Part shown: positions 53,485 through 62,441 of the stretch, piece after piece | How the letters are laid out: each line of letters opens with the position of its first letter | How positions within the stretch are numbered: the first letter of the stretch is position 1 | NCBI GenBank assembly: GCA_903844635.1 | Contig: CAIMUF010000038.1 | Coordinates: forward strand, 62,001-126,000 | Reading direction: 5' to 3' | Origin: an uncultured Sulfuricurvum sp. | Lineage (GTDB): Bacteria; Campylobacterota; Campylobacteria; Campylobacterales; Sulfurimonadaceae | DNA: 64,000 nucleotides | Program-made: the position numbers and the translations under genes | The notes under the pieces: generated by a model | Seen by the model: the letters and a program-made list of their open reading frames with translations, nothing else | What the model was told of the DNA's origin: nothing | Database searches by the model: none

Positions 53485-54606
53485 TTATTTTCCTTTTCTT
53501 TTTTTCTGTTCTTCATCTATTAGTGCACTTAAGAGATTAAAGACTTCTCGACTTGCTGATTCTGCATCTTTAAAATAGCTCATGACATTCTTCGAATTTT
53601 CTCCGCATGTTCCTGCTTTAACACAATGAATGGCATCATGAATACGGTCGTGCACCACTTTGTGCGGAGCTTCAAGCTTAGAAAAACTTGGGACCGATCC
53701 AAATACTTCTTTTCCAAGTCCATGCTCATACCATTTACCCAAACGGCATCCATGATGATCCGCAAATTCATCCTCCACGTTATTTAAAAATACGGTTTTG
53801 TATCCTCTGGATTTAAAGAGAAGATGATCCAGTTTTACAAGTACAATGAAGGTTGAGTACAATACATCTCGTGAGCAGTTGTCTATGTCCATCGTACGAT
53901 GATTTAACTCAGATAGTGAAGATTGAAAACGATTAAGTTTGTTGCTGGAGTCAGAAGACATTGTCTCCATGGAGCTAGAGCGTTCATCAATCTCTGTTGC
54001 ATTTTGCTTAAGACTTTGAACGCTCATTTCCACTTCTTGCGTTGCTTTTTGCGTTCGTTCTGCGAGCTTTCGTACCTCATCGGCAACTACCGCGAATCCG
54101 CGTCCGTGTTCACCTGCTCGTGCGGCTTCAATCGCAGCATTGAGTGCTAGCAAGTTAGTTTGATCTGAGATGTCTTTGATGAGGCTAATTACGGTACTAA
54201 TCGATTCTACGCTGCCACTAAGCTGGGAAGCTGAATTATAATTATTAGAGATATTATTTGCTAGTTCCTGTTGTGTATGAAGAAGGTTTTTAATCTCACC
54301 ATTGATCTCGACAGAAGACATACGATTGAGACGATTTAACTCAGAAATCTCACCCAATTCTTCAACATTAACTCCAAGGTCTTTTTGAAGTACCGCGAGA
54401 TCCGTTTCAGAACCAGCAATAAGATTTTCTGTGAGCTCATGAATAAGGGTATACATTACCTTATCATGACGGGCTGTAGTGTTTTGCTCATTCAGTCGTT
54501 TATTTTCTTCACTCATTTTTGCCATAGATTCTTCAATCACTACCAGTTTACTTTTTAATATTTCATGTTCACGCACTTGATCTAAATATCTTTTCTTATA
54601 AAACAT
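53485..54606 (-). CDS. TlpD-like soluble chemoreceptor with C-terminal CZB domain
   Basis: 373 residues with no membrane segment. An N-terminal coiled coil (10-60), an MCP signalling domain with a perfect tip [20 protein letters not shown] (147-166), and a C-terminal CZB domain: H261 (KLDHLL), C287 (CRLGKWY), H315 and H319 (HKVVH). This is the layout of Helicobacter TlpD, which responds to oxidants such as hypochlorite through the zinc-Cys. The [23 protein letters not shown]-type region is consensus, so it should signal through normal CheW. It is monocistronic, away from the operon with the CheW-CZB genes. Confidence 0.92.
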   Translation of the reverse strand: MFYKKRYLDQVREHEILKSKLVVIEESMAKMSEENKRLNEQNTTARHDKVMYTLIHELTENLIAGSETDLAVLQKDLGVNVEELGEISELNRLNRMSSVEINGEIKNLLHTQQELANNISNNYNSASQLSGSVESISTVISLIKDISDQTNLLALNAAIEAARAGEHGRGFAVVADEVRKLAERTQKATQEVEMSVQSLKQNATEIDERSSSMETMSSDSSNKLNRFQSSLSELNHRTMDIDNCSRDVLYSTFIVLVKLDHLLFKSRGYKTVFLNNVEDEFADHHGCRLGKWYEHGLGKEVFGSVPSFSKLEAPHKVVHDRIHDAIHCVKAGTCGENSKNVMSYFKDAESASREVFNLLSALIDEEQKKRKGK

Positions 54607-55031
54607 TTTTACCTCTTAAATAATAAATATTTATTTATTATACGCTTTTTTTCTTCACGTAGCACAATTTAATCATACTTAAATCACACCATCTAAAAAG
54701 AATAATAAGATTAAGAAGAAATAATGCTTATGTGATAAAACATATTCAATATTACTTTAAATAAAACCTTTATCGAGATAGTAAATGGATCGTATTTCTG
54801 ACCAAGTTCAACATGTTAGCGCTTTACCACCGATGCCTGACAGTATTGTAAAAATTCAACAAATCTCAAGTGATCCGCCTAAAAAAATTATGCCGATGAC
54901 GATGCCCTTGAGTTTTTTTAGGCTCTAGCAAAACCCAGCATTAAAGAACAACCTCCTATCATGAAGAGCAAGTAAGGAGATGGATTATAGAAATAGGATA
55001 AAATAAGACAAGTATATTTGCGAGGGTATAA
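54607..55031. other. intergenic stretch with an HDOD remnant
   Basis: 425 bp without a complete gene. AT-rich sequence at 54607-54780 is the promoter region of the TlpD-like gene and carries no clear box. A broken HDOD start lies at 54785-54928. The rest up to the tamA start holds GCGAGGGT as its ribosome site. Confidence 0.6.
54785..54928 (+). pseudogene. remnant of an HDOD-domain protein gene
   Basis: 47 codons read MDRISDQVQHVSALPPMPDS, then IVKIQQISSDPP, which is the usual opening of HDOD-type signalling proteins in this group (lPpmPxsvxkIqxissdP). After SSDPP the frame turns to unrelated residues (KKIMPMTMPLSFFRL) and stops, so about 230 residues are missing. It looks like a deletion scar. 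HDOD proteins often sit beside chemotaxis or GGDEF genes, which fits the adjoining receptor. Confidence 0.6.
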
Positions 55032-56720
55032 ATGCGTCTTGTTTTCATGTTATTCACATTACCATTTTTACTCTTTGCCAAACCGGTTCCATTGCTTTTT
55101 TCGGGCAATGAAAAAATTTCCTCACGTGATTTATACGATGCTCTTGGACTCCGGCTTCCCTATGCTATCGAACTATGGGAGGATAAACCCTCTATAGAAC
55201 CCTCTATTTCATCTCAAAGCGTCACTGCTTTGACTAGCTACTATCGAGCCAAAGGCTATTTTGGAGCTAAAGTAACTCCCGTTATAGCCGACACTTCTAT
55301 TACCTTTTCTATACAAGAAAACGATCCTATTGTCGTTATCGACATTCAAGTCAACAGCATTCTAGATATCGATAACGCCATCGAACTTCGTCCAAATACG
55401 CTCTTTGATCAAGATAAATTTACTGCCTCAAAAACACAAATTAAAAAACGTTATCACGATGAAGGATACTGCAACGGGACATTCAATTCCAAAGCATGGG
55501 TCGATATTGAAACGCATGAAGCGCACCTGCTGTTTGAAGCAACTCCGAATGAACAATGCACCTTTGGGCCGATCCTTGTCGAATCTACTCCCAATATTGA
55601 CGGTACACTCGCCGCATCAATGCTTCGATTTGATGAGGGGGACACGTACAGTCTTGAAGCGATACAAAAAAGCTACGAAGCTCTCTATGCACAAGAGGCA
55701 ATTGCTCGCGTCTCTATCAACGATACCGACCGCACGGGCAGTATCGTTCCCATAACTATAGGGATTGAGGAAGTAGACAAGCCGATTCGATTCAGTGCGG
55801 GATTGGGTGTCAGCAGTGACCAAGGTTTAGGTGGACAAATCGGCTTAAAACACCGTAACTTTTTGGGGAATCTCAAAACCCTCTCTTTGGAAGCAAAATT
55901 TACAGAAATCAAAAAAACTGCCGCCAGCATCCTCTCGGTTCCCCTTTATAACCATCTTTTTGGATACGGTGAAGTTGGATATTCAGATGAACTGTTTGAC
56001 GGATACCGATCCGAGAGTGTTTTTGAAAAACTAACCCTAAAACACCAAGCTTACCCAACATCCATTTTAATGTCTTTACTATTTGATCAAGCCAAAACGT
56101 ATGAAAGCAGCAATATCGCGGCATTTCCAAACTCCAATCTTTTTATCCCCTCTCCTATGGCTGAAATCAATTTTGACACGCGAGATAAACTCCTCGAACC
56201 GACAAGAGGTAACTGGATCAACGCCAAAGCACAAGGCTCACTCTACTCTGGAATCTCCGATGCTACCTATTTTAAAACACTTCTTGCAGGAGCGCACATA
56301 GAAAGTTTCGGTGAACACATCATCGCTGTCCGGGCACAATGGGGAGTATTACGAACCTACGAGGGAGACGTTCCTAGCGCCTACCGTTTTTACGCAGGAG
56401 GGATGAATTCTAACCGAGCGTACACGTATCGTGATTTGGGACCAAAAGACATCCATGGCAATCCTCTTGGATTCAATTCTCTGATTGAAGGGACACTCGA
56501 ATACCGTTTTCCTATCTATGATTCTATTCGTGGAGTTCTTTTCACAGATATCACCTATGGTTCGGATAATTACCTCCCCGACTATTCGACTCCCTATTGG
56601 GGGACAGGAATAGGATTACGTTATGTTACACCTATTGGTCCTATTGCTATCGATGTGGGATTTGATCCCAATGATTTTGGACAAAATGCGTTTCACTTTC
56701 GAATCGGGGAACTGTTTTAA
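55032..56720 (+). CDS. tamA: TamA-like Omp85 outer-membrane protein
   Basis: 562 residues with a signal peptide (MRLVFMLFTLPFLLFA), POTRA-like domains at about 20-240 (SSRDLYDALGLRLPYA, YYRAKGYFGAKV, TASKTQIKKRYHDEGY) and an Omp85 barrel that ends in RIGELF. The barrel has the L6 motif-like YRFYAGGMNSNRAY. TamA with TamB moves lipids or autotransporters across the envelope. The tamB gene follows with one base of overlap (TAATG), which confirms the assignment. Confidence 0.9.
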   Translation: MRLVFMLFTLPFLLFAKPVPLLFSGNEKISSRDLYDALGLRLPYAIELWEDKPSIEPSISSQSVTALTSYYRAKGYFGAKVTPVIADTSITFSIQENDPIVVIDIQVNSILDIDNAIELRPNTLFDQDKFTASKTQIKKRYHDEGYCNGTFNSKAWVDIETHEAHLLFEATPNEQCTFGPILVESTPNIDGTLAASMLRFDEGDTYSLEAIQKSYEALYAQEAIARVSINDTDRTGSIVPITIGIEEVDKPIRFSAGLGVSSDQGLGGQIGLKHRNFLGNLKTLSLEAKFTEIKKTAASILSVPLYNHLFGYGEVGYSDELFDGYRSESVFEKLTLKHQAYPTSILMSLLFDQAKTYESSNIAAFPNSNLFIPSPMAEINFDTRDKLLEPTRGNWINAKAQGSLYSGISDATYFKTLLAGAHIESFGEHIIAVRAQWGVLRTYEGDVPSAYRFYAGGMNSNRAYTYRDLGPKDIHGNPLGFNSLIEGTLEYRFPIYDSIRGVLFTDITYGSDNYLPDYSTPYWGTGIGLRYVTPIGPIAIDVGFDPNDFGQNAFHFRIGELF

Positions 56721-59650
56721 TGTCTAATCATCCCGATACTATTCATACTGATCACGCTGAAAAGTCTATTCATAGTTCTACGAGCTCACCAAAAGCAGGA
56801 ATATCAAAAAAACCATACCTAAAACGACTTTTACGAGCCCTCAAGCATCTTTTCGTCGCTCTTCATGCCCTTACTGTCATGGCGATATTGTTCGCATCTG
56901 CCCTCTTTTACATCGCTTTTCGTCCCGATGGGCTTGAACTGCTTAACAAAACGATCCTGACTCCTATGGGAATTGGATACACCTCTGCTGAGGGTTCACT
57001 CTCTCAAGGGATAACCCTGCACAATCTCCATTCCCAAAGTATTGATGCCAAAACCCTTACGCTGGATTATAATCTCACGGCTATTTTGAATGGAAAGCAT
57101 GTTATTGACTCGATAAACATTGACGGATTGCAAATTCATTTGGAGGATTTTATCAGCGACGAGGATACGCCTAATCTTCCACTTCCGATATTTGCACTCA
57201 AAGAGGTGACATTAACCAATCTTCAGCTTATCAGTACCTACCCCATCGAGCTTGATATTCACGGTAAAGAGGGCTCATTTAATGGTCAAAATCTTAATTT
57301 TAAAACCATCACAGCGTCGGTCAGAACCCAATACGCAAGCGGCGCATTACAGGGAACAGTCAAAAATAATGCCATTACAGGAAAGGGAATTGTCTATCCC
57401 AATGCATCCCAGCTTGACCCCTATCTTGCCGATTTCGTCACACTCCCTGCTTCACAGTCTGTTGATATTTTGGAACTTTCCGACTCTAACGTGCGATTAT
57501 CAACCCATTTTAATACCCTAAATGCCAATTTTGATCCCAAAATGTCCCTTAATGCAATAACGGTAGGGATGGATTATCACTATAAAAATCATTACCTCGA
57601 TTTTACAGCTCTTTATACGCTTCTTCGAGATACCAATCGGATGCAAACTTCCCAAAAGCTCCGATATACTCTCGACGGAGTAACTACCACTGCCTTTACA
57701 GGAGAATTTCTCGAATCTACCCTTCCGCTTCCGGATAAAATCATTACAGGAAGTTTTCGTGATGATACCGAAGGACTTGCAGGTAAACTCTCTCTGGAAA
57801 AAACGTCTCTGCTTCTACAAAGCGGTGATTATGAAGATTTCAAATGGCATTTTACGACTCTCAACGATAGCCTTAATTTTCTCCCGATGCTTCCGAAAAT
57901 GGTTAAGAACTCACCCTTTACAGGATCGGCCAACGGACATTATCATCGCATCAGTAAAACGCTAAGCGGAACTTTTGATGCTCAGCACAATCACGCTGAT
58001 ATCAATGGAACGATACTGTCTCATGAGAACAAACTTCAGCTAAACGGAAAAGTATTCCTTCCGCCCGATGCTCCGACATGGAAAGAATGGAGCATGAAAC
58101 CGCCATCTGAACTGGACTTTTCCCTTACTCAAGAAGCGGAGATAACACATCTCTCTCTTAATGGTCAGGATTTCGCTCTCTCTCTGCAGCGCCACAATGA
58201 GATGATCCAAGGTTCTGGGAACTATATGGCAAGTTTTTTTGATATTAGCGGTAACCACAGTGATACGTCTACGACTATGATCATCACCACCCTCACGCCA
58301 TCCCTCAACAAAACACTTACCCTAAATTCCGCCATAACACTCCCAGAAACAGGTTATTATGATGCCAAAATACGGTCTTCTACCCATATTATTTACGATA
58401 CAGCGCTTCACATATATACCAATATTGAGATCCCGTGGTACGCAGCTGTTGTCGATTCCAAGCATCAATACAGCGGAACCAACAGTACCCTCTCTCTGAG
58501 CTACAATGCCAATCAAATTATTATCGATCAATACAATCTCGACATTGCCAATCATCCTATCACGTCGCAGCGTAAGTCCTATTTACACATTGACCCCTCT
58601 GGAAATCTTATTATTGATGAAATGTGGATATTCGATGCGCTACGTTTGGATGGCACGATCGATACTAGCAGCTTCAATACTGTACTCAATCTCAAATCGG
58701 ATAGATTTACCTACAGCGGACCAGAGGGGGAAGCGCATGTTGCTCTTGATTTGCATTACAACCGTGACACCAATGCGACCCAAAAACTTGCCGGTAATAT
58801 CACCGTTTTGGATGGACAAATCACATACCTGCCACTTCAGCAGTTCAAAGTAATGGACGACGATGTCATTATTGTCCAAGACGTCACTGCCCCCAGTAAA
58901 TCTTCTCTCGCCGTTGAAATAAAAATAGATGCACTAAAACCCATCCACTACCTTACTAAAGAGCTCGATATCGACTTGATTCCAGACTTCACCCTCTGGA
59001 AAGACCCAAAAAATGATATGCAAATTTTGGGAATGGTCACCCTTCCAAACGGTACAATTACTACCAGTGGTAAAACGTTTACCCTTCGTCCAAGTTACGT
59101 GTATTTCGGTGGTGAAATCCCCAATAACCCGTATCTCGATATCACGGTCAACCATGAAGTAGATTATAAAAAAATTCAAATCTACATTACACACAGACTG
59201 GATTCTCCTATCTTCCTATTCAGTTCTGATCCCGTTATGACTCAAAATGACATCATGAGCTATATCCTCTTTGGTGCGTCCTCCGATGCCACATTCAACT
59301 CAGGCAACGGCAGTAACATCAGTGCACGAGCTGATGCTACCAATTTTATGCTGGGTGCTGGACTCAAAGGTCTCATCGGAGGAGCCACCAAACTTCAAAT
59401 TGACACCATGAACATCCTCACCACAAAAGAGGGGGGAATGGGATTTGAAGTGGGAGCACGTCTCAACAAAGATTTCCGTGTTGTTTATAAAAATGATGCT
59501 ATTTCGAGTGTTTTGGTGCAATATACGGTCAACCGATGGCTGCGTCTCGATGCAGATATTCACGAATTAGGACAGGGGATAAACGCCATTTACATCAAAG
59601 ACTTCCGTGATTTCCTCCCCCACAATAGTGTTCAAAAAACAAAACCTTGA
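56720..59650 (+). CDS. tamB: TamB-like AsmA-family envelope bridge
   Basis: 976 residues. A basic cytoplasmic tail of about 45 residues, a single membrane helix near 48-70 (LFVALHALTVMAILFASALF), long β-rich repeats and a C-terminal DUF490/TamB domain (GMVTLPNGTITTSGKTF, SYILFGASSD, VGARLNKDFRVVYK). TamB forms a β-groove across the periplasm for lipid transport. It is shorter than the E. coli protein (1259), as expected for Campylobacterota. Confidence 0.9.
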   Translation: MSNHPDTIHTDHAEKSIHSSTSSPKAGISKKPYLKRLLRALKHLFVALHALTVMAILFASALFYIAFRPDGLELLNKTILTPMGIGYTSAEGSLSQGITLHNLHSQSIDAKTLTLDYNLTAILNGKHVIDSINIDGLQIHLEDFISDEDTPNLPLPIFALKEVTLTNLQLISTYPIELDIHGKEGSFNGQNLNFKTITASVRTQYASGALQGTVKNNAITGKGIVYPNASQLDPYLADFVTLPASQSVDILELSDSNVRLSTHFNTLNANFDPKMSLNAITVGMDYHYKNHYLDFTALYTLLRDTNRMQTSQKLRYTLDGVTTTAFTGEFLESTLPLPDKIITGSFRDDTEGLAGKLSLEKTSLLLQSGDYEDFKWHFTTLNDSLNFLPMLPKMVKNSPFTGSANGHYHRISKTLSGTFDAQHNHADINGTILSHENKLQLNGKVFLPPDAPTWKEWSMKPPSELDFSLTQEAEITHLSLNGQDFALSLQRHNEMIQGSGNYMASFFDISGNHSDTSTTMIITTLTPSLNKTLTLNSAITLPETGYYDAKIRSSTHIIYDTALHIYTNIEIPWYAAVVDSKHQYSGTNSTLSLSYNANQIIIDQYNLDIANHPITSQRKSYLHIDPSGNLIIDEMWIFDALRLDGTIDTSSFNTVLNLKSDRFTYSGPEGEAHVALDLHYNRDTNATQKLAGNITVLDGQITYLPLQQFKVMDDDVIIVQDVTAPSKSSLAVEIKIDALKPIHYLTKELDIDLIPDFTLWKDPKNDMQILGMVTLPNGTITTSGKTFTLRPSYVYFGGEIPNNPYLDITVNHEVDYKKIQIYITHRLDSPIFLFSSDPVMTQNDIMSYILFGASSDATFNSGNGSNISARADATNFMLGAGLKGLIGGATKLQIDTMNILTTKEGGMGFEVGARLNKDFRVVYKNDAISSVLVQYTVNRWLRLDADIHELGQGINAIYIKDFRDFLPHNSVQKTKP

Positions 59651-59682
59651 TATCCGTCAATGTTTTGTATTACTTCAAACGC

Positions 59683-59688
59683 TATACT
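59683..59688 (+). promoter_or_regulatory. -10 box of the hemerythrin operon
   Basis: CGCTATACT, an extended -10 box, lies 22 bp before the hemerythrin ATG, and GTGGAGA at 59698-59704 is the ribosome site. The three genes downstream overlap and share it. Confidence 0.5.
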
Positions 59689-59710
59689 TTGAAAAAAGTG
59701 GAGAACCCCA

Positions 59711-60145
59711 ATGATTTTAGAATTTATGCGAGACGATCACCGAGCCTGCGACCATCTTTACACCGAAGCCGAAAATGCCCTTGCTGATAAAAAAATAGAC
59801 GAAGCCAAAACTCTTTTTGATGCGTTTTATCGTGCTACCAATCACCATTTCGACATGGAAGAGCGCGAACTTTTCATTACGTTCGAAAAGCGAACCGGAA
59901 TGATGGGCGGACCGACGCAAATGATGCGCTACGAACATCAGCAGTTACGCTCTCAAATGGAATCCATGCTAACCGCACTCACGCAAGGGAGATATGACGA
60001 CTTTTTCGGTATCGGCGAATCCTTTATGATCATGCTGCAGCAACACAACATGAAAGAAGAGCAGATGCTCTATCCTATGATCGACCGTGCACTAGAAGGT
60101 GATGCCGAAATTATGATCCAAACATTAAAAGAGATGCCGCAGTGA
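59711..60145 (+). CDS. hemerythrin-like (HHE) protein
   Basis: 144 residues, a four-helix bundle with diiron ligands in DDHRACDHLY, ATNHHFDMEERELF, YEHQQLR and LQQHNMKEEQMLYP. Such proteins bind O2 or NO or act in iron-sulfur repair. The stop overlaps the DUF2249 start (GTGA). Pairing with DUF2249 and a haem-oxidase-like membrane protein points to oxygen or NO handling. Confidence 0.9.
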   Translation: MILEFMRDDHRACDHLYTEAENALADKKIDEAKTLFDAFYRATNHHFDMEERELFITFEKRTGMMGGPTQMMRYEHQQLRSQMESMLTALTQGRYDDFFGIGESFMIMLQQHNMKEEQMLYPMIDRALEGDAEIMIQTLKEMPQ

Positions 60146-60384
60146 TTCTCATCGATGCACGAGAGCTTGAGCACCCTGTCCCTTTGGAAATGGCGGTCGA
60201 TGCGTTTAAAAATCTTATAGGGTCAGAAGTGATCCATTTCATCAACCGACGCGAGCCTCTGCCTCTGTTTGAGATACTCACCAAAAACGGCGGGTTTTAT
60301 CTCTCACGCCAAAACAGCGAGGGAGTATGGCACATCCACATTACCCGCGATCCGAATCTCGACTTAGAAGCTATCCATGTTTGA
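60142..60384 (+). CDS. DUF2249 protein
   Basis: 80 residues starting at GTG 60142. IDARELEHPVPLEMAVDAF and FINRREPLPLFEIL match DUF2249, a TusA-like fold that is often fused to or near hemerythrins. The Cys of TusA is missing (DARELEHP). It overlaps the hemerythrin gene by 4 bp and the membrane protein gene by 8 bp. Function unknown; a protein or haem partner in the same pathway is likely. Confidence 0.85.
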   Translation: MILIDARELEHPVPLEMAVDAFKNLIGSEVIHFINRREPLPLFEILTKNGGFYLSRQNSEGVWHIHITRDPNLDLEAIHV

Positions 60385-61645
60385 GGGACTATCCCTCGAT
60401 CAAGCCCCTCCTCTTTCGGTGGTGATGCGCTTCTTTCTCACCCTTCCCGTGTTTGGATTACTCTTAAGCCTCCTCATGATTTTTGCCCCTCATGATGTTC
60501 TCACCCTTAGCCATCCGCTATCACTTGCAAGTATCCATTTACTCTTTTTAGGTGTCATATCTATGGGGATGATAGGGGCACTTTTTCAGATGCAAAGCGT
60601 CTTAGGCGGTAAACCCATCCCAAACCCTCACGGGAACTCCCTGATCATACACAGCTTATTTACACTGGGAACGCTTTCCCTCGTATGCGCCTTTGCCTTT
60701 GGAATCAGTGAGCTTTTTATCATAGCAGGAGTATTTTTAGGAAGTGCCGTCGTCTATTTTGCCCAAATCCTCCTACCCCTATTGTTTGGAACTATCACCC
60801 ATGATACCCTCAAAGGGATGCGCTTGGCAGTCATAGCATTTGCGCTAACCGCCACGTTAGGCATCGTAATGGCAACATCCTATGCTAACGGAATTTTTGG
60901 AGACTACCACGCCCTCATCCGTACCGCACACTACTCACTGGGGCTTATTGGCTGGGTTGCGATGCTGATTGTTTACGTGGCATTTCAAGTGATTGAGATG
61001 TTCTATGTCACCACCCCTTACAGCGATTGGTGTAAACACAATGTCGGACGAATACTCGCGGGCGTTCTTGCCCTGAAAGTTCTTTGGCTCTTTTTAAACC
61101 TCCCTTTCCTATGGCTAACCGACATGATCGCCGTATCTCTGCTGTTTGGATTTGTCGTAACAACGGTAAAACGCTTACAGATGCGCAAACGACGTGTTAG
61201 TGATGTTAGTATTTGGTTTTGGAAGGGAGGAGTCGCTTTGCTTGGACTCGCGCTTATGTCTTATAGTGGTTATCTCTTCAGCGATTATCCGTCGCTTGAA
61301 ACGGTAAGCCTGATCGCCTTTGCCTTATTTGCATTGTCCATTATTTTGGGGATGATGGGGAAAATCGTCCCTTTTTTGATATGGTTTCATCTCAGTTCAT
61401 CGGGCTTTATGGATACTCCGATCATGTCCAATGTCATTCCTCAAAAAAGACTGAAAATCACTTTTTGGCTTTTTTCCGCCACAGCGATATCAGCCCTTCT
61501 CGCCCCTTTTTATGCCCCTATTTTAATCCTCTGCGGTCTTACAAGCACTGCTATGTTTGCTCTGTTGCTTTTTAATCTCATAAGCGCCAAGCGACTCTAT
61601 CACCATACCCTCCGATACGGGACAAAATTCACCTTTCAGAGTTAG
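60377..61645 (+). CDS. 12-helix NnrS/oxidase-subunit-I-like membrane protein
   Basis: 422 residues with about 12 membrane helices. Conserved-type His are in IHLLFLGVISMGMIGALFQM, in HSLFTLG, in AHYSLGLIGW and in IVPFLIWFHLSS, which recalls haem-copper oxidase subunit I relatives and NnrS (NO-response) proteins. It does not have the full metal set of a terminal oxidase. It is in one operon with hemerythrin and DUF2249 genes. A role in NO or O2 defence is inferred. The C-terminus meets the convergent SHOCT gene with 4 bp of overlap. Confidence 0.7.
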   Translation: MFEGLSLDQAPPLSVVMRFFLTLPVFGLLLSLLMIFAPHDVLTLSHPLSLASIHLLFLGVISMGMIGALFQMQSVLGGKPIPNPHGNSLIIHSLFTLGTLSLVCAFAFGISELFIIAGVFLGSAVVYFAQILLPLLFGTITHDTLKGMRLAVIAFALTATLGIVMATSYANGIFGDYHALIRTAHYSLGLIGWVAMLIVYVAFQVIEMFYVTTPYSDWCKHNVGRILAGVLALKVLWLFLNLPFLWLTDMIAVSLLFGFVVTTVKRLQMRKRRVSDVSIWFWKGGVALLGLALMSYSGYLFSDYPSLETVSLIAFALFALSIILGMMGKIVPFLIWFHLSSSGFMDTPIMSNVIPQKRLKITFWLFSATAISALLAPFYAPILILCGLTSTAMFALLLFNLISAKRLYHHTLRYGTKFTFQS

Positions 61646-61974
61646 TCTCGACTCATTATCTTTTGTTTTTCTGCTTCAAACTCGGCTTCGTTAATCGCTC
61701 CATTATCGTAAAGCTGTTTGATCCGTTCTAACGCATCGTATTTTTGATTGGAGCTGGTCGTATCCTGAGGGATTTTTGTCGATTTTCCCAAGATAACATA
61801 CAAAATAAACCCAAGAAACGGAATACAAAACACCAGTAAAAACCATACGATTTTAATCGCAACATCCGTAAATGTGGAGCGGATAATATCTACCAATGCC
61901 CATATCCACAATGCAAAAACCGAAATGGCAAGTAATAACCAAAGCACCCCGAACATCATTATCGAATTTTCCAT
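61642..61974 (-). CDS. PLDc_N/SHOCT membrane protein
   Basis: 110 residues. Two membrane helices (FGVLWLLLAISVFALWIWAL and IVWFLLVFCIPFLGFILYV) form a PLDc_N-type segment, and residues 82-108 are a SHOCT motif (ALERIKQLYDNGAINEAEFE, then AEKQKI). Proteins of this type are small inner-membrane components of unknown role. It is convergent with the 12-helix protein gene and precedes the tRNA-Ser by 130 bp. Confidence 0.85.
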   Translation of the reverse strand: MENSIMMFGVLWLLLAISVFALWIWALVDIIRSTFTDVAIKIVWFLLVFCIPFLGFILYVILGKSTKIPQDTTSSNQKYDALERIKQLYDNGAINEAEFEAEKQKIMSRD

Positions 61975-62081
61975 CTTTTACCTCTTTTATTTATCCAAAT
62001 TGCAGTTATTGTAACACAGATTTAAAAACGCTTCCGCCCAAAACACTCTAAAATTAAGTGAAAATTTCAGATGAAAACGGT

Positions 62082-62087
62082 ATAGTT
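62082..62087 (+). promoter_or_regulatory. -10 box of tRNA-Ser
   Basis: TATAGT 17 bp before the 5' end of the tRNA; the 40 bp upstream are AT-rich without a clear -35 box. Confidence 0.4.
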
Positions 62088-62103
62088 TCATCCTTCCGAC
62101 AAT

Positions 62104-62191
62104 GGACAGCTGGCCGAGTGGTCGAAGGCGCACGCCTGGAACGCGTGTAAAGGGCAACCTTTCTAGGGTTCGAATCCCTAGCTGTCCGCCA
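62104..62191 (+). tRNA. tRNA-Ser (GGA), integration target
   Basis: An 88-nt cloverleaf with a long variable arm. Acceptor GGACAGC pairs with GCTGTCC, with G and encoded CCA. The anticodon stem-loop CACGC-CTGGAAC-GCGTG gives GGA, reading UCC and UCU. The T-arm is CTAGG-GTTCGAATC-CCTAG. An integrase gene starts on the 3' side, so its 3' end is the likely attachment core. Confidence 0.96.
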
Positions 62192-62441
62192 TACATCGGA
62201 AAACCTCTTCAAAACCCCTAAAATAGGCTCTTATTCTAAGACAGATAACGCCAAAATAAATGACTATGATACTTTTAAAAAAAAGTGTGATACTTCGCTA
62301 AAACGCTACAAAGTTAATGACAGCTATTATTTCAGAAGGCGAATCAACAAAAAACTTTATAGAATTTCATTAAGAACCAAGAATTTTAAGATAGCTTTAT
62401 CCCGAAAACGGCTTTTAGAGCTTTTAAGCAGAGAGGAATTT
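62151..62441 (+). other. open frame upstream of the integrase, from the tRNA 3' half (probable attL and hidden integrase N-terminus)
   Basis: 97 in-frame codons without a stop lead from the tRNA (after a TAA at 62148) to the first ATG of the integrase. They contain no ATG, GTG or TTG. The last 41 codons before the ATG encode YYFRRRINKKLYRISLRT and NFKIALSRKRLLEL, a typical N-terminal segment of tyrosine integrases, so the true protein begins before the ATG. The tRNA 3' end (62151-62191) is inside the frame. Confidence 0.55.

Noticed and set aside
54785-54928. A complete short gene
   Set aside because: The sequence begins like an HDOD protein and then loses all resemblance, so a remnant is more likely than a 47-residue gene.
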